Shown here: positions 22,261-35,160 of the stretch, in pieces
Layout: every line of letters starts with the position of its first letter
Numbering within the stretch: the first letter of the stretch is position 1
Assembly: GCA_003427395.1 (NCBI GenBank)
Contig: BFEA01000343.1
Span: forward strand, 237,623 to 291,862
Source: Chara braunii
Lineage: Eukaryota; Streptophyta; Charophyceae; Charales; Characeae
DNA: 54,240 nucleotides
Direction: 5' to 3'
Notes under the pieces: generated by a model
The model's input: only the letters and a program-made list of their open reading frames with translations
What the model was told of the DNA's origin: nothing
The model's database searches: none
Position numbers and translations under genes: made by a program

Positions 22261-25200
22261 TCATTCTTTGGTTGACCCAGTCAAACGCATGCAGTCTGCC
22301 TTCCTCCCACCTTCCCCCCAGTTTCACCCCTTTGTCTGCTTTCAATCAAAATAAAACTGAAACTTATGCTTCACTCTCACACATTCCTTCCATTCAGTCT
22401 GGTTAATTCCTGAAAGAAAGCAAAGTCATAGGGGTAATTTCATGCGTACATCAATCAAACTAAAAGGAGATAGGCAAACAGGGTATAGTGGGGTCATACA
22501 AATAGAAAAGGATATACCTCATAGTTCCCTGCCTCCAGAACCTCGCCTAGGTTCCTGAAGAGCTCCCGCAATCGGTGGGTAGACTCCCCACAGAGTCTTG
22601 ATACGGTCTTACTGGTTGCAATCCCGCCTGCCGCCTTCCTCTCAGAATCTATAGACTAGACTTGGAGTGAGAAGGGCAGAAAGAGATAAACCTAAGTCTC
22701 TCAAATCCAGGAGAGATACACTCAGACTCGCGTGAGAGGACCTTAAAATCTTGATGGTTTTGAGGGTTCCTCAATGATGGCCAAAACGCAGCAGCAACCT
22801 GGTCAAGCTGAAGTCAAACATCAACCGTCGACTCCCTTACGATCTTTCAGATCGCAGTAATAGAACCTCTTCATAAGGCTCGATCGTCCCCTTTGTCAGA
22901 CCACTCTCGCCTCTAGTCAAGGTTGCAGGCACTCGACCTTTAACAAGGTTGCGATTAAGCTGCTAGTATCCCCTCTACTTTCATTCACGACACAGACAGA
23001 TCACAATAACTCGTTGCTTTGAAAACCGCATCAGTACTCCGATGCATTCTACAGCGACACAAGCTTAGTGACAACACACATAGTATTGGCTGGCTGTATA
23101 AATGCAGCATGCCCATCGACAACTAAATCTGTCACTTCACAGTTGACCTCCTCGCTACTCTTGTTATCTCGCCTGATATGACGGGAGACACATAGGCCAA
23201 CAACCGAGTCTTCACCCTACGACTGGTCTCCTTGTTACTCAGACCGACGGGATAGGTGGCATGCTGGTTAACAGGTAAGTTTCTAGCCTCGCTTCCCTTC
23301 TCTTGTTAGTTCGTGTGGTAGAATGAGTAGTACACCGACCGAAGTAACTGCGGCCTAACTGGCCGCTGCCCTGTCCACACCTACAACAACCTTGTCCAAC
23401 CAAAATGATATATTCATGCGCAGCGGGTGCCAAACTCGCCCCGCGTACACAGCGCAAAAGGGGATTGAGACAAAGATCTCCCAACCAATTAAAATGACCA
23501 TGCACCTTGAGGGCCAACGAGAGGACTCCCCCCCACCTCGATAGGATGAGCAATGCATCGGCCAATCAGGAAAATCTCTGTTCTTGCACCCCGCCCCTCT
23601 TTACTTTAGTCAGGCACGACAGTAGCTCATCGTTCGCCCAATAAGCCTCAAACCCAGGTCGTTGGGACATACATCGCACCCAAGTAAACAACGCTCAAGC
23701 AACCCAATCACGCTAACTAAACATATCGAAGCCCGGTACAAGGAGCCCGACGACTCCGAACATACACCCGAAAAAGAAACAACAGAAATGAATCTGTCCC
23801 CAAAACGCGAGGAGATACGTTCTTGTTTTGACCCGCTTTATCTGCACGCCGCTTCCGCACCTCGTTCCTGTAAGTCTATTATTCTATCGCTAAATCCAAC
23901 ACTGTCATCGAATGCGCAATGATCCGAACCTCGAGTTAGCACCCTCCCACACTGAGCCATATCGAGAAAACGGGTAAGACATCCGTCTTCTGTTTCCGCC
24001 ATGCCCCTTGACATTCCCACGCAGCCTCGTTCTCCACTAACCTCCCTTTCTATTAACCTTCTGCTAATTCTGACTGTAGAATCAAGGTCGCCACCTCTAA
24101 AAACCTTCGATTCAAGTCCTTCCTCGCCAGACTCCGTCCTGAAAAGAGGGAGATATACATTTCTCATCGACTTTCCTCTTCACTCCTACCATCTTTCCAC
24201 GCACCCGTTTCTCCTAGTAGTTGCTAATCTATTAACCTTTAGCTAAAACGAGCTTCAAATCTAAAATCGCTTAGGTCCAAAACCCCTACTTACTACCTTC
24301 GTTTCTTCGATTCCATTGTATGTCGTGCGAGCTAAGCAAAAATTGTTTCCCACCATATCCATTCGTCCCCCATATCTCCGCACGGTCCTTTTCTTCTCTA
24401 TCTCCTCCTACACTAATCCTCTTCCAAAACTAACCTCATTTTCGTATTTCACCTCCTCCAAAAATTGGGGAAACGAGTCTTCTCTTGCCCGATTTCGTCG
24501 AGAATCGGGCGAAATTTACTCCTTCCTCTCTCCCTTGTTCAACTCCGCGCACTAACTTCTCAACCTAGCTCCCTTCCTACTAACCCAATGGCCAAACTGA
24601 CCCTACCACGTGATTCGTCTGGTGCCAAAACCCCAAAATCGGCCTTTACTTCGCCCGATTTCATTAAGGAATGGGCGAGTTGTGTCTCCTTCAGTCGGCC
24701 ATAGCTCCTTCGCTGTCTTCTCAAACTTCGAATGCACCTGGCGCAAATTCGCGCCAGGTTTGTTTACTCCCACTCTTCACTGCGTCAGCGCCTGTTGTTC
24801 CGCTGCCTCGCCTCGCCTGCTGCTGTTCGCTTAGCGCCCAACGGTCACTGTGGCCCGGTCCTTCTTGACCGATAGACTCAGCCACTCGCCTCCCCTCCTG
24901 CCAGTCTCCCCTTCAACACTTCAACGCACGCCCTCTCTCTTTTACCGCAGTGCCTTCCCTTTCTCCGCTTGCACCTGGCACAACACGGTGGCCAAGTTCA
25001 ACCATCTTTTTCGCATCCTCCAACGATAGCGGATCCCTCAGCAGCCCACTTCGTAGTGGCTGATAGTCTACTCGGGCGTGCCAGCTATCCCTAGGAGGCT
25101 TCGAAAGGAACCGGTTGCCGGTCAGTTCGGTTTTCCCCTTCCGCCTCTGCAACCTAGGTCCGACAACCGTTTCGGACGTAGCATCGCTGCTGGCTTTGCT

Positions 25201-28200
25201 ACGACCTTTCTCCAAGCTGCTCCGCTCAAGCGGAGCTCTCCACTCCTTTGGGCCCCCTAGCAACTAGTTCCCACCCAGCCAGCTTGTCGCGGCGCGACTT
25301 ACTGCAAAGCCTAGAGTGGGCTCCGGTGGACTGGGCCTGGCGCAACTTTCGGTGGTAGTATGAGATATTCAAATGAGAGCTTTGAAGACTGGAGCGGAGA
25401 AGGGCTCCACGAGTGGGCTGCCGCCGCAGCCTTCCCTCAGCACCCTGGACCACTCCTTCCGGGCATCGCCCACCCCTCTCTCGGGTCCCGACAGGCATGC
25501 ACATACTTAAAACTTCCACGACTGATTCACGGCTGGCGGGCGGTACACATGCAAAGGCCCACACCACCCAGGTTTCTTCCACCTCGTGGTCTAACCACCC
25601 ATCAGCTCGTATTCACATTGAACTCATCGGCCCGCGTTTTAAAACAGTTTAAGTTAGAGGAATTTTGCAGGCATCCCGAATACGCAGGAACTCGTAGGTC
25701 AACCCAAAGATGCGCGCTCTCAAGGTCCGCGGCCGCCGTGACGATCTCTTAATCCAATGCCGCGTCTAAGTCAAAGAACGTCAGCGCATAAAATAAAAGT
25801 GATAATACGATGGTGAATAATAAAATATTTAGAACATTTTAATCGTCAGTATATGACCCACTAGTACCGTTCTACGCCGCTGACGACAAACCAAGGGGGA
25901 TAGCCCCGCCGGGCCCTCAACCCCTAGGTCCCTTCGCGCTACTTTGATATCCCTGCTCTGTCGTCGCTCGATCCCGATCCTGATTTTTTTTAACGAAAGT
26001 CCGATGCTGTAACCGCTAGTGCTAGGTCCAAGGCTGGGTCTAGCTTTGACGGACACCTAAATAAGCGGGTGTTGCGTGATGCGCCGATCTATCAAAACGT
26101 TTCTAAAATCACATTTATTGTCGATATCGTCCTCCGCATGTACGCACAAGTCGCAACAAGCATACCAAATCACGAGACTGAACATTTTTTAATCCTAGCT
26201 TAATCATAAATAAAAATCCGGTCGGCGATCACGCGGGTCCTTCAATCATCAACAAATAAAAAGATCACGCGCCCCTCACCTCTGTGCACCCACACACTCT
26301 CTACTCCAGTCAACCATCCAGCCAATGTAAACCACAGACGCAGCGGCGCCTCGCGCGGTATACTTAAACCTTTAAACCACGCTCGCTCTGTTGCTTGCAA
26401 AAGTTGGGCGGATACCCTTGTAAGGATATTCACACCGACAACTTACCGGACCATATTAAGCGACGTCCGCGACGCTTCACAGGATCAAAAAACTATCAGT
26501 TCAACCATAATCCAAACTGCTGACGAGAAAGGAACCAATCCAATTAGACTTAGGTTCGAGGCCTCCATCAATCCATGCTAACACAAATGTATGCCGGCAG
26601 GGTTCCAACCTGGGTCTCCATTGTCCCGACACTAGGACGCTGGTGTACTAGACATACGTACTACAACATAAGTCTCAATGACCCTCTCAACTGTCCTCTC
26701 CCCTTTGTCCTAGACAAATGTCAGCTTCTCGTTAAGTGTCCCTAGTCCGCACCCTGCAAGCAGGGCCATGTCCAGGGACGCGGACCCTAACCGAGATCTT
26801 CGAAGGCATCCTCTTGCCTCCCTTCCAGTAGTTTTCACAATCAAACATATATATATATAAATATATGCATAAATCTTATCTCAAACACCTCCTGCAGTCC
26901 ACTACAGGAAGGTAAGGTCTCCATCTTGGCCCACCATAGCCTGGGTGATCATGCCAGATCTACAACCCACCGCGTTGTTATTTTAGCGGTAGTGCCCTCG
27001 TGGGTTGCGCCACGATAGGCTTTCTCTTGATAAGCATTCAATCAGGACTCAAAAAGACTCAACTGACTCGACTCTTTATCCCACGGAGTTTCACAGGAGT
27101 AAAACCCTTTTAGGTGGTCACACCCCTTTAAGTCTTTACTCCCTTGGCAAGCCGTAAACCCGCTGTCAGGTTGCGCTGGTTAGCAACCGACACTAGGGGT
27201 TGCGCCCTAGTGATGCTAAACTTTACCGTTAACTTGTTATTCTCATAAATGTCCCAAGATTAGCACAAGTGGCTGGACGATGTGTCGCAACAATACATGC
27301 CTACTGCGGGACTACGCAAAGGTCTGTCACACATAAAATGTATTTACCAGTCCTCTGTGGGACAACACAGAAAAATACGACAACCTCTCCACATTCACAA
27401 AACAAAAATCACCGCCAGATCCGCAAGGCCGTGACCTCCAGCCTGATCGGAGCAAGAGGTCACACATCCCAGTGGCATTTCCCGAATGAACCATTTTCGA
27501 CCTCTTGAAAATCTCACCAATGACCAAGCACAAACGTGGTGCTTCTTGTCAGACTTTATCATTCAACAATCCGCTTACCATGCCATTAAATCTATTAACC
27601 ACCTTTCATATGAAGGAGGTCTCACTCAATTGGTCTCACAGTCATCCCTTCTCTTTCTAGGATGAATTCTCATGCGACCTTTCTTTTAAAACATCTTCCC
27701 TCCCTGAAGATGAGCCTTCCAATAAACAAAAGACTGCCTTCCTACAAAAGGCGTCTCTACCATAAAACAACTCAAACCGAGAGACCAACTTATGGCTCCT
27801 CCTCACAACTCAATCCATAAACATTCGGCATGGTAAGTATTCGAGTCTCAAGGACTCATAGATCCCTTAGGATTCTCACACCTTTCACGAAAACTGACTG
27901 CACTTCCTCTCCTTATACCCGACCCTATCATCCGTCCGTGGACAGATTGCACGAGTGTACCGAAGAGTAGACACTTTACATCAATTCACATTCACAAAAT
28001 ACACAACATACGAGATGTTTCTCATACATCTTTCACATAAAGTCATCATACATCAGGATAAAACCACACATGTGAGAGTGACTGTGATCGTCATGTACAA
28101 GAGAATAGTCTTAAATAAAATCTCACTCAATATACACTCCGGGGTGTAATATCCCAACTCAGGAAGCAAAACAAATATGGTCTCGAATTACATATATACC

Positions 28201-29108
28201 CATAAAGTTGAACAATCTCAACTCAAACTGGCACCAGTATCACACAAAAACTCGTAGTCCGCCTAAGCAGATCCTAAACTGAAACAACTCTTAATCAGGG
28301 CATAATCACACCCTCAAATCAGAGGAATTCAAGTAATTCAAGACATATCTAAATATCTAATGAGTAACATAAGGCCCATCATGCCTCAATCAATCGTAAG
28401 TTTATAACAACCTCGAATCAAGACGTGGTGCATACTCATCTCTTATATCACAGCACAACTCGCATAACAAGAGGTTTACCACACTAACTCCCGAGGTCAT
28501 AGCATCCCTAAAACATAAACTCAAAACCCACTCAATATCAAGCGGCTTTTGTGTACAAACGTATGGGCGAGTACACCCTCATAATTCAGGGTGGTATAGC
28601 TAAGAAGAAACTCAACCCTCAAACCACAATCAACTCATCTCGAGTCTAAAGGTGATATTCCCAGAGAAAAGTACATGTCTAAAGGGGATAAGTACCACAA
28701 TCAAAGCCAAATCAATGCTCCTAGTAAGATCATATCCTCACATGACCTCATGATGCGCTCATGCCTATATTACAAACCATACCCTCATTCGTCTCTTAAT
28801 CTTTAACAACCCATACATGCGCGAGGCTCAGTTTTCTACTCTAACCAATCTACCCTTGAGTAGATGCAAAAACCTAAAAACTGCTTATCTAATTTAACCT
28901 GAGGCGTCTTGTGATCTGACATATACACATATTGCACTAAAAACATATATACAAATCCTCCAACCCATTCTGTATTCAGTCAAGATTCTGTAAACTAAAA
29001 CACGGGATCGGGATCACACAATCAGTTAGCCTCCTACCTTAGCTCTCATGTATACGTATAAACACAAGTTCATGAGAGACGCACTTTGGCAAAACATAAG
29101 GGCACCCT

Positions 29109-29828
29109 TTATCGGCTCGCTACTGACCGAATCTCGTCCCAATCTACAACTCTTTCATCCGGATCATGGGAACTCGCATAGGTATCAACAATATTGACCA
29201 TGTCCCTTAGTCCTTGACTATCGGAAAAAAGCCGTCGGTCCAGGTACATGCCATATATCAATTCACACGTAAAACGCCCATATCCCCATTCGCGCCCCCT
29301 CAAAGCGGCTTCTGCTGCGGCCTCTACCCTTTCCTGTCCCCCGAAACACTTCTTTACCAGAAATTTAGGCAGCACGACTCGTAATGGGGCAGAAGGAAGC
29401 CCAAATTTATCGGCACACTTGACCTCTACATGGATCACCACCTGCTCCTCTCCTTCATGGACCCTGTCCCTCGCCCACTGTGCTGCAACTTCCTCAGTTA
29501 TTCTCAAAGGCCTTGCGAGCAGGCTTTCATGCCCAAGTGCTAGCTCGACTCCATGCTTGGCCCAAAATGAGGACGATGTTTACAGGGTCACCCTCACGAT
29601 CGCACAATTCCCGATTATGATCAAATTCAAACGCGATCCAGATGAAAATACCCCGGTCTATCAGCACGCCCCACCAGGAAGAGATATACTCTCCTTCCTT
29701 GACTCACCTCGGCAAGGACATCTCAAGTCCATCTTCCACTTTTACGGGCAAGGTCATGTTAGGATTTTCCTTTGCATAAGGCATCCTGAGTTGCCTTCAC
29801 TCTGGTCTGGGTTCTGCCCATCATAGAA
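29109..29828 (-). pseudogene. Broken protein-like segment inside the giant element
   Basis: Read on the minus strand, the last 132+ codons (to 29109) are open and contain ordinary folded-protein composition (for example GYGRFTCELIYGMYLDRRLF and EEVAAQWARDRVHEGEEQ). Upstream, between about 29580 and 29760, protein-like sequence is found in a different frame (FIWIAFEFDHNREL), with a TGA just before it, so at least one frameshift and one stop separate them. A GTGAGT at the upstream break could instead be a splice donor. I do not recognise the family. It could be a degenerated gag or a captured host fragment. Confidence 0.4.
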
Positions 29829-31984
29829 AATGTATAGCATACGTCATTCGTTGTCATGCTAACAATTATTTTTTCATACTCCCTACTCTAAAAGCCTTGG
29901 CTCCAAGCTATCTTTCTCTAAAATTCATCATTTTCTGCGTTTACGACCATCTAGCTTAGAAATAGTAAATAGTAATATATCACAGTAATAATACATGCAC
30001 AAATATCAAGTTCATAATAATAAGCTCATAAACTATGATATATTACCTCAATATCTGACATCAATAATACTTACCAGAATCAAAAGCATTGACATTATAC
30101 GCAAACTGGCTAAATAACCAAAAATATACATAAATATATCATAATGATACAGTCAAGATAAAAATTTGCCCATAATAAACACCCTCAGATACAATAGCAG
30201 TAAGAGTATACCATTCTACTCCCCGACTTTGACAGAAGTATACTGTGGCGAGGAACAGTATAATCCTCTTTAGAAAGGATAACATCTCAAATTTATGAGC
30301 TTCGCTCAAGGATCAAGCCTCACTGCTTCTCCCTCCGATTCCAGCACTCGCTCCTTCCAGACCCTTGCCGACAAGGTAAACAACCTCACCATACACGCTT
30401 CGGGATGCGCTATCCTGTCTTGTGCTGGTGAACCTACTTGACGCAAAAATAGTTGGGGATTCACCCCCTACCTTCCTGTGGCAAGTAGTAGCTGCTTCCC
30501 TTACATACCATGGTCTAACAAGGCTAAAAAAACTTTCCTCTGATTCAGTAGTAGGGTAGTCATTTTATCACAGGAGGTATAACAACAACAACCGACTATG
30601 GACCAGGAACATGGTTCCGGCGTGAGTCTCACTACTACCTACAAGACAAAATTATAGCTTCTTCAAAGCGATCTCTCAGGGGAACAATAACATAGGATTG
30701 CAACCTCCCTTGGGGTAGACCGTACACATTGACTATTCCCTGATAAGAATTTATCCCAAGAAAGTAGTTACTCCATTCATCTTTGAATCCGCCTCAAACG
30801 TGGATTCTGCGCAATGCTTCTACCCCTCTTTGAAGAACAATCCAAATGCACAGACTTTAACAGACAGTCATAAGTCGATAATTGGACTTGAGACGCTCAT
30901 ATAGATCCTTGCAGACTGATAGGTTCAAATACGTACCTTAGATAAATAGCCCAAGCGAGATATTCCTCAAAAGGATAGTCATAAGATGAAATAACATCAA
31001 CCACATTGCCTCATATAGATCGACATTAAACAGGCTTATTCCAATAAGGTCTGACATATATAGATGAATTCAACATATAACTCAGACAAAATGTTTTTAA
31101 AAGATCATGGTCTCAAGTCCTTAGCTCCAACCTCATAGATTCAAGTGGATGGTCCAAGCCTGGAAAGGTTCAAGCGAAGGTCTAACATCAACTACAACTC
31201 ATAGCCCTATCAGGGGCGAGCAAAATAGTATAGGCGCTAGTCCCTACACTATCATCCCTTCTGCCTCTAGAATCTGGTATTTCCTTTGCAGAGAGGGTAC
31301 TATGCAGACCTACTACGCCACGTAGTCTCTTCTATTGCGGTCTCAACATGGCATGTACTGCGTCTACCTACAACCTTATACACCGAATTCAAACACATCA
31401 TGCGTGACAGACCTCAGCCTCCTACGACTATATACATTGAACAACCGATTAGAACTTAGACCCAAGGATCCCATATTCATACTTATAAAGGCTTTGAACG
31501 TCATCAACCTAACTCTCCTCGAAGTCCTTTGACGATCTCTAACATAATAGATTCCCTTACTCATCCTCGATCTCACTTTAATACAAAACTCGCTCTCATC
31601 ACCACTCATATAACTTTTTTGACCATAATAGGTACCTTATATGACCCACTTCCTCAATGGATGTTCTTAGCCATATCAACGTCCCCTCATTTTACCCTGA
31701 CCATATCAACCATGCAAAGCAACGTCTAAATCTGTCAACTACCGTGGTTAGAAGAGGTACCATCTCCAACTACCATCTTATCAGTCAGAGTACGTAAGCG
31801 CATAGTCAAAACGCTTATCGCTTTCGTGCCACCCTTACTGTATCGAACAAAACCAACTCACAACCTTTACTCTGTTTTATACCATCAAATGATTAACCTC
31901 AGAAGAAAAACTTCTTTCTTTGCCTATTTCTCATATTCTCATACCCGGATGTCGTTCTACCAGGCACAACGGCAGATAACCATT

Positions 31985-32003
31985 ATCCCCGGCAACGACG
32001 CCA
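31985..32003 (-). other. Primer-binding site, tRNA-Asp type
   Basis: Minus-strand TGGCGTCGTTGCCGGGGAT, two bases inside the 5' LTR end. It matches the complement of the plant tRNA-Asp 3' end (TGGCGCCGTTGCCGGGGAT, from memory) with one mismatch. It fixes the element's orientation. Confidence 0.82.
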
Positions 32004-33045
32004 CCTGTCAAGCGCATCGGTCCGGCACCTCACAAGGCAGCGCGGGGCCCTCCCGACCGCGTCATGCAAGAGTTTGTCTGTTCCTCGTCGCGAATACATA
32101 ATGAAGTTTCCGCAAGCCGCTCCGGCCGAGTGCGCCAGCCATACCTCTCGCGAGCCCCTACGACAGGATAGAGCCTACATGAGGCACGACTTACCTCCAC
32201 CTTACGGGAGTTGTCACCTCCCTTCGGTGGGTGTATCCCCGCTGAGCTACCGGTCCACAGTACGAAAGTTGATCAGTTACAATCGCAGAGGTGGACCAGC
32301 CGACGTCGTTTCTCGTTCGTTGTAGCATAGGGGGTACGCGCGGTATTATGCCTCTATCGAATCCGCACGCGAACCGACATCTTGGGGGGCTGAGGTCCCA
32401 AGTGTGACTTGCCGCCGGTCGACTAAGACGTATCCCACACGCCACGCGCACACCACTATAAAGAACATAAAAATAAAAACACACATACATACGCACGTAC
32501 ATATACACATACAGAACGACACTGAACAAACAACGCGACAAAACTCCTCGTCCCTTAGTAACGTTCCGATGCAGAAATCAGATAGGCGTCGCGCGCGAGA
32601 CTTAGTATAAAACCGCGCGGACGCAGGGCTAACTCATATCGACTCGAAATGCAAGTGTACGCAAGCGGTCGCAATGATGGCGTACTATGTAGTACCCATA
32701 CTCATGCGATCCTCGTTAGTCTCGATGGTCACGTTCGACACTCAAGTGTCAGCAACCACTCACCTCGAGGGAATGATCTCTCGACGCTGGACAACCTCCA
32801 AGTGCGGTTAAGAACCACACCCTCTTTTGCACCCTGCGGAGAGTGGGTGGTACACGGGTTCATACCTGTGGTGGCAATCGTCTCTTATGGCCCTGGAGAC
32901 CAACTCCTTCGCTTAGGGTCTGGAGAGAAATCAAGGGGTTTGACTTTGACGGTTGCCACGGACTACAATTTCCAGCCATAGAAATTCTAAAAACTAAAGG
33001 TTAAATGGGGAAGCCCCGTTTCTCTCAAAAACATAATCTGTTTAA

Positions 33046-33193
33046 CCTTTACACGTGGTCACAGTAGGCCGCCTGAAAACATCCAAGACATATGTATTTA
33101 TATATATAGAGAGAGAGGGTTATTAATATAAGACGATCACTTCTCACAGTCACAGTAGGACTCCTCTCATCCATATATATATATATATGTATG
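33046..33193. repeat. 148-bp segment duplicated around the adapter, copy 1
   Basis: Identical to 33232-33379. LTR copy A has this sequence only once, so the second copy is an assembly product. Confidence 0.95.
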
Positions 33194-33231
33194 CTGTCTC
33201 TTATACACATCTAGATGTGTATAAGAGACAG
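33194..33231. other. Tn5/Nextera junction adapter left in the assembly
   Basis: CTGTCTCTTATACACATCT (33194-33212) followed directly by its reverse complement (33213-33231). This is the Tn5 mosaic end in the head-to-head form of mate-pair junction adapters. It is not biological. Confidence 0.98.
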
Positions 33232-33379
33232 CCTTTACACGTGGTCACAGTAGGCCGCCTGAAAACATCCAAGACATATGTATTTATATATATAGAGAGA
33301 GAGGGTTATTAATATAAGACGATCACTTCTCACAGTCACAGTAGGACTCCTCTCATCCATATATATATATATATGTATG
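33232..33379. repeat. 148-bp segment duplicated around the adapter, copy 2
   Basis: Exact repeat of 33046-33193 on the other side of the adapter. Confidence 0.95.
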
Positions 33380-33939
33380 TGAGCGCAGACAGTCAAATCC
33401 AAAGTCCGAATCACCTAACATACATGCAATCACATCAAAGATTCAACCAAAAGTTCATGCACTACACGGGGTCAACTTCAACCATTCCCTGCACTCACAC
33501 CCCTTGTTTTAGTCATGCAAGCCTCACTCATGTGCAACTCCTCAAAATAAAATACTCAGTACTTTTCTTCAAATGTCCAATCAAATAAAGTCCGGACGAA
33601 AACACAACAAAACAGTTCAAATCACAAGGCTAAAGCTTTTAGGTTGAGTGACAGAAGTGGATTGGAGTTAAATCGTAAACCGACGAATTGGCAACCGACC
33701 TGTTATAAGTGATAACAGAAGGTGATCTTTATAGAATCAAATTGAATCTAGCCCAAATCCTGAATCAATCGATCAAGAAGACCTATAATACAAGACAGAC
33801 CAATCCCCAAGCTAAAATCATAAGTGTATGGAGAATACAACTCCATAACACATTCTCATCCAAGATTCTTCTACAAGCTAAGCCCGAGTCCGCCACTAAG
33901 TCAGTGTCCGAAGAAAGGTAGACCCTGACAGAGTCTCCT

Positions 33940-33947
33940 CTATATAG
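33940..33947 (-). promoter_or_regulatory. LTR TATA box, copy B
   Basis: CTATATAG in the same context as in copy A. As this is the 5' LTR it would drive the element's own transcript. Confidence 0.55.
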
Positions 33948-33999
33948 AGTGGATTGTCAGAATCACCACCTGTCGAAATATAACCTAACTCCTCTTATT

Positions 34000-34300
34000 T
34001 TAAGAAAATTTTGACAGCGCTTCCCATAATGAAAGTGCCTTCTCAGAATTTATAATAACTCAAATATGAAAACAAAAACTAACTATAATTATGAAAAGCC
34101 GAATTTTGTCCAACTCCCTGAACTAGTAAAAATTTCGGCAGCACTCCCTTTAGGAAAGAAGGTTTTCAAAATTTTTACTAAGCCAAAAAGTCTTAAAAAC
34201 AGCACCCTAAAAAAGACAAAATATGACTAACTCCTTGGTTTCGTAGAAATTTCGGCAGCGCTTCCCGTAGAGAAAGTGGCTTACCAAAATTTATACAAGA
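34000..34300. repeat. AT-armed repeat array, copy B
   Basis: Three diverged units (CAGCGCTTCCC-type core between AAATTT arms) aligned with those in copy A. Confidence 0.7.
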
Positions 34301-34592
34301 CGAAATATAATAAATGATCCTTGAAAATGCAGAAACCGACCTAAGTAAAAATAAACTTAGCCCAGAAAATGCAGGAATTGAAACTAACTCCTATGGCTCT
34401 AGCACGTGGCTAGTATATAAAGCAACTACCTATCAAACTGGAACTCAAACCAAGTAGTAGTCTCACTCAGCCACATGCAAGGTCAAACCACAGAGATAAA
34501 TTTTCTCACCAGCCCCAAGTCACTTTATATAAGATACTTCATGAAACCCTCAGATGATTCAACCTTTATACCCAACTTACATATGGCACAAT

Positions 34593-35160
34593 GCTAGACC
34601 ATTCAACTTAGAAACAATGTTTAGCGTGCCTTTAAGATATACACGAACAAGTTGCACTACTACTTCTCTCTTCTTTGGGCATTTGACTAGACAATTTGGC
34701 TTGGAAACAATGCCTGGTCGCCCTGAAATGTTTAATATCCAAAATTTAATAACTTTCTGACTTTGTTCTCAAAAGAAAATGCAAATATGGGCAGGGGACT
34801 GAAACATTCGGCTTGGAAACAATGTTCAGCTTGCCCAAACTACTTTCAATTATACTTTGTAGTTTTCCCTCTCTTCTTAGTGATACGACTTAGCGCTCGA
34901 CCATTCGGCTTGGAAACAATGTCCAACTGCCAGTTCACATGCTGTGACATGTAAATATAAGTAAAGTACTTTCTTTTTTACTCAGTTTATACTTATGTGT
35001 GTGGTTTTCAGACTAAACCAATCAGCTTAGAAATAATGTTCAACCTTAGACCAAAATCCTCCCTCATAATAAAACAAGAACTTAAACCCTTCACATCAGG
35101 CAAACCCTCAGAAAATAAACATAGCAACCAGGCCATTCAGCTTAGAAACAATGTCCAGTC
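34593..35160. repeat. Hairpin array, LTR copy B (six motifs)
   Basis: Six occurrences of the CATTC..CTTGGAAACAATG-type core, aligned with copy A (one fewer at the right end). Arms such as GCTAGAC/GTTTAGC keep pairing if G-U is allowed. Confidence 0.8.

Larger units (their letters stand above)
19247..26440 (-). repeat. Giant LTR, copy A (3' LTR of the minus-strand element)
   Basis: 7194 bp, colinear with copy B and, inverted and diverged, with copy C. Read on the minus strand it starts TGTCGGTGTGAATATCC near a short terminal palindrome, has a TATA box at 20994-21001, and ends GCGATCGACA. U3 would be about 5.4 kb and R-U5 about 1.75 kb. It contains the hairpin array (21647-22260) and the AT-armed repeats (about 21050-21350). 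Short ORFs inside show no constraint. Confidence 0.88.
26441..32005 (-). other. Interior of the giant-LTR element
   Basis: 5565 bp with no recognisable retroelement protein on either strand. It is A/T- and CA-rich on the plus strand, with many short ORFs that look random. The only protein-like segment is at 29109-29828 on the minus strand. An AT dinucleotide stretch lies near 26846-26864. Confidence 0.7.

Noticed and set aside
23239-23565. 108-codon minus-strand ORF intact in both LTR A (23239-23565) and LTR B (36134-36460)
   Set aside because: By eye about 20 of 108 residues differ against roughly 9% nucleotide difference, so most changes are non-synonymous. That is what neutral drift gives; no coding constraint.
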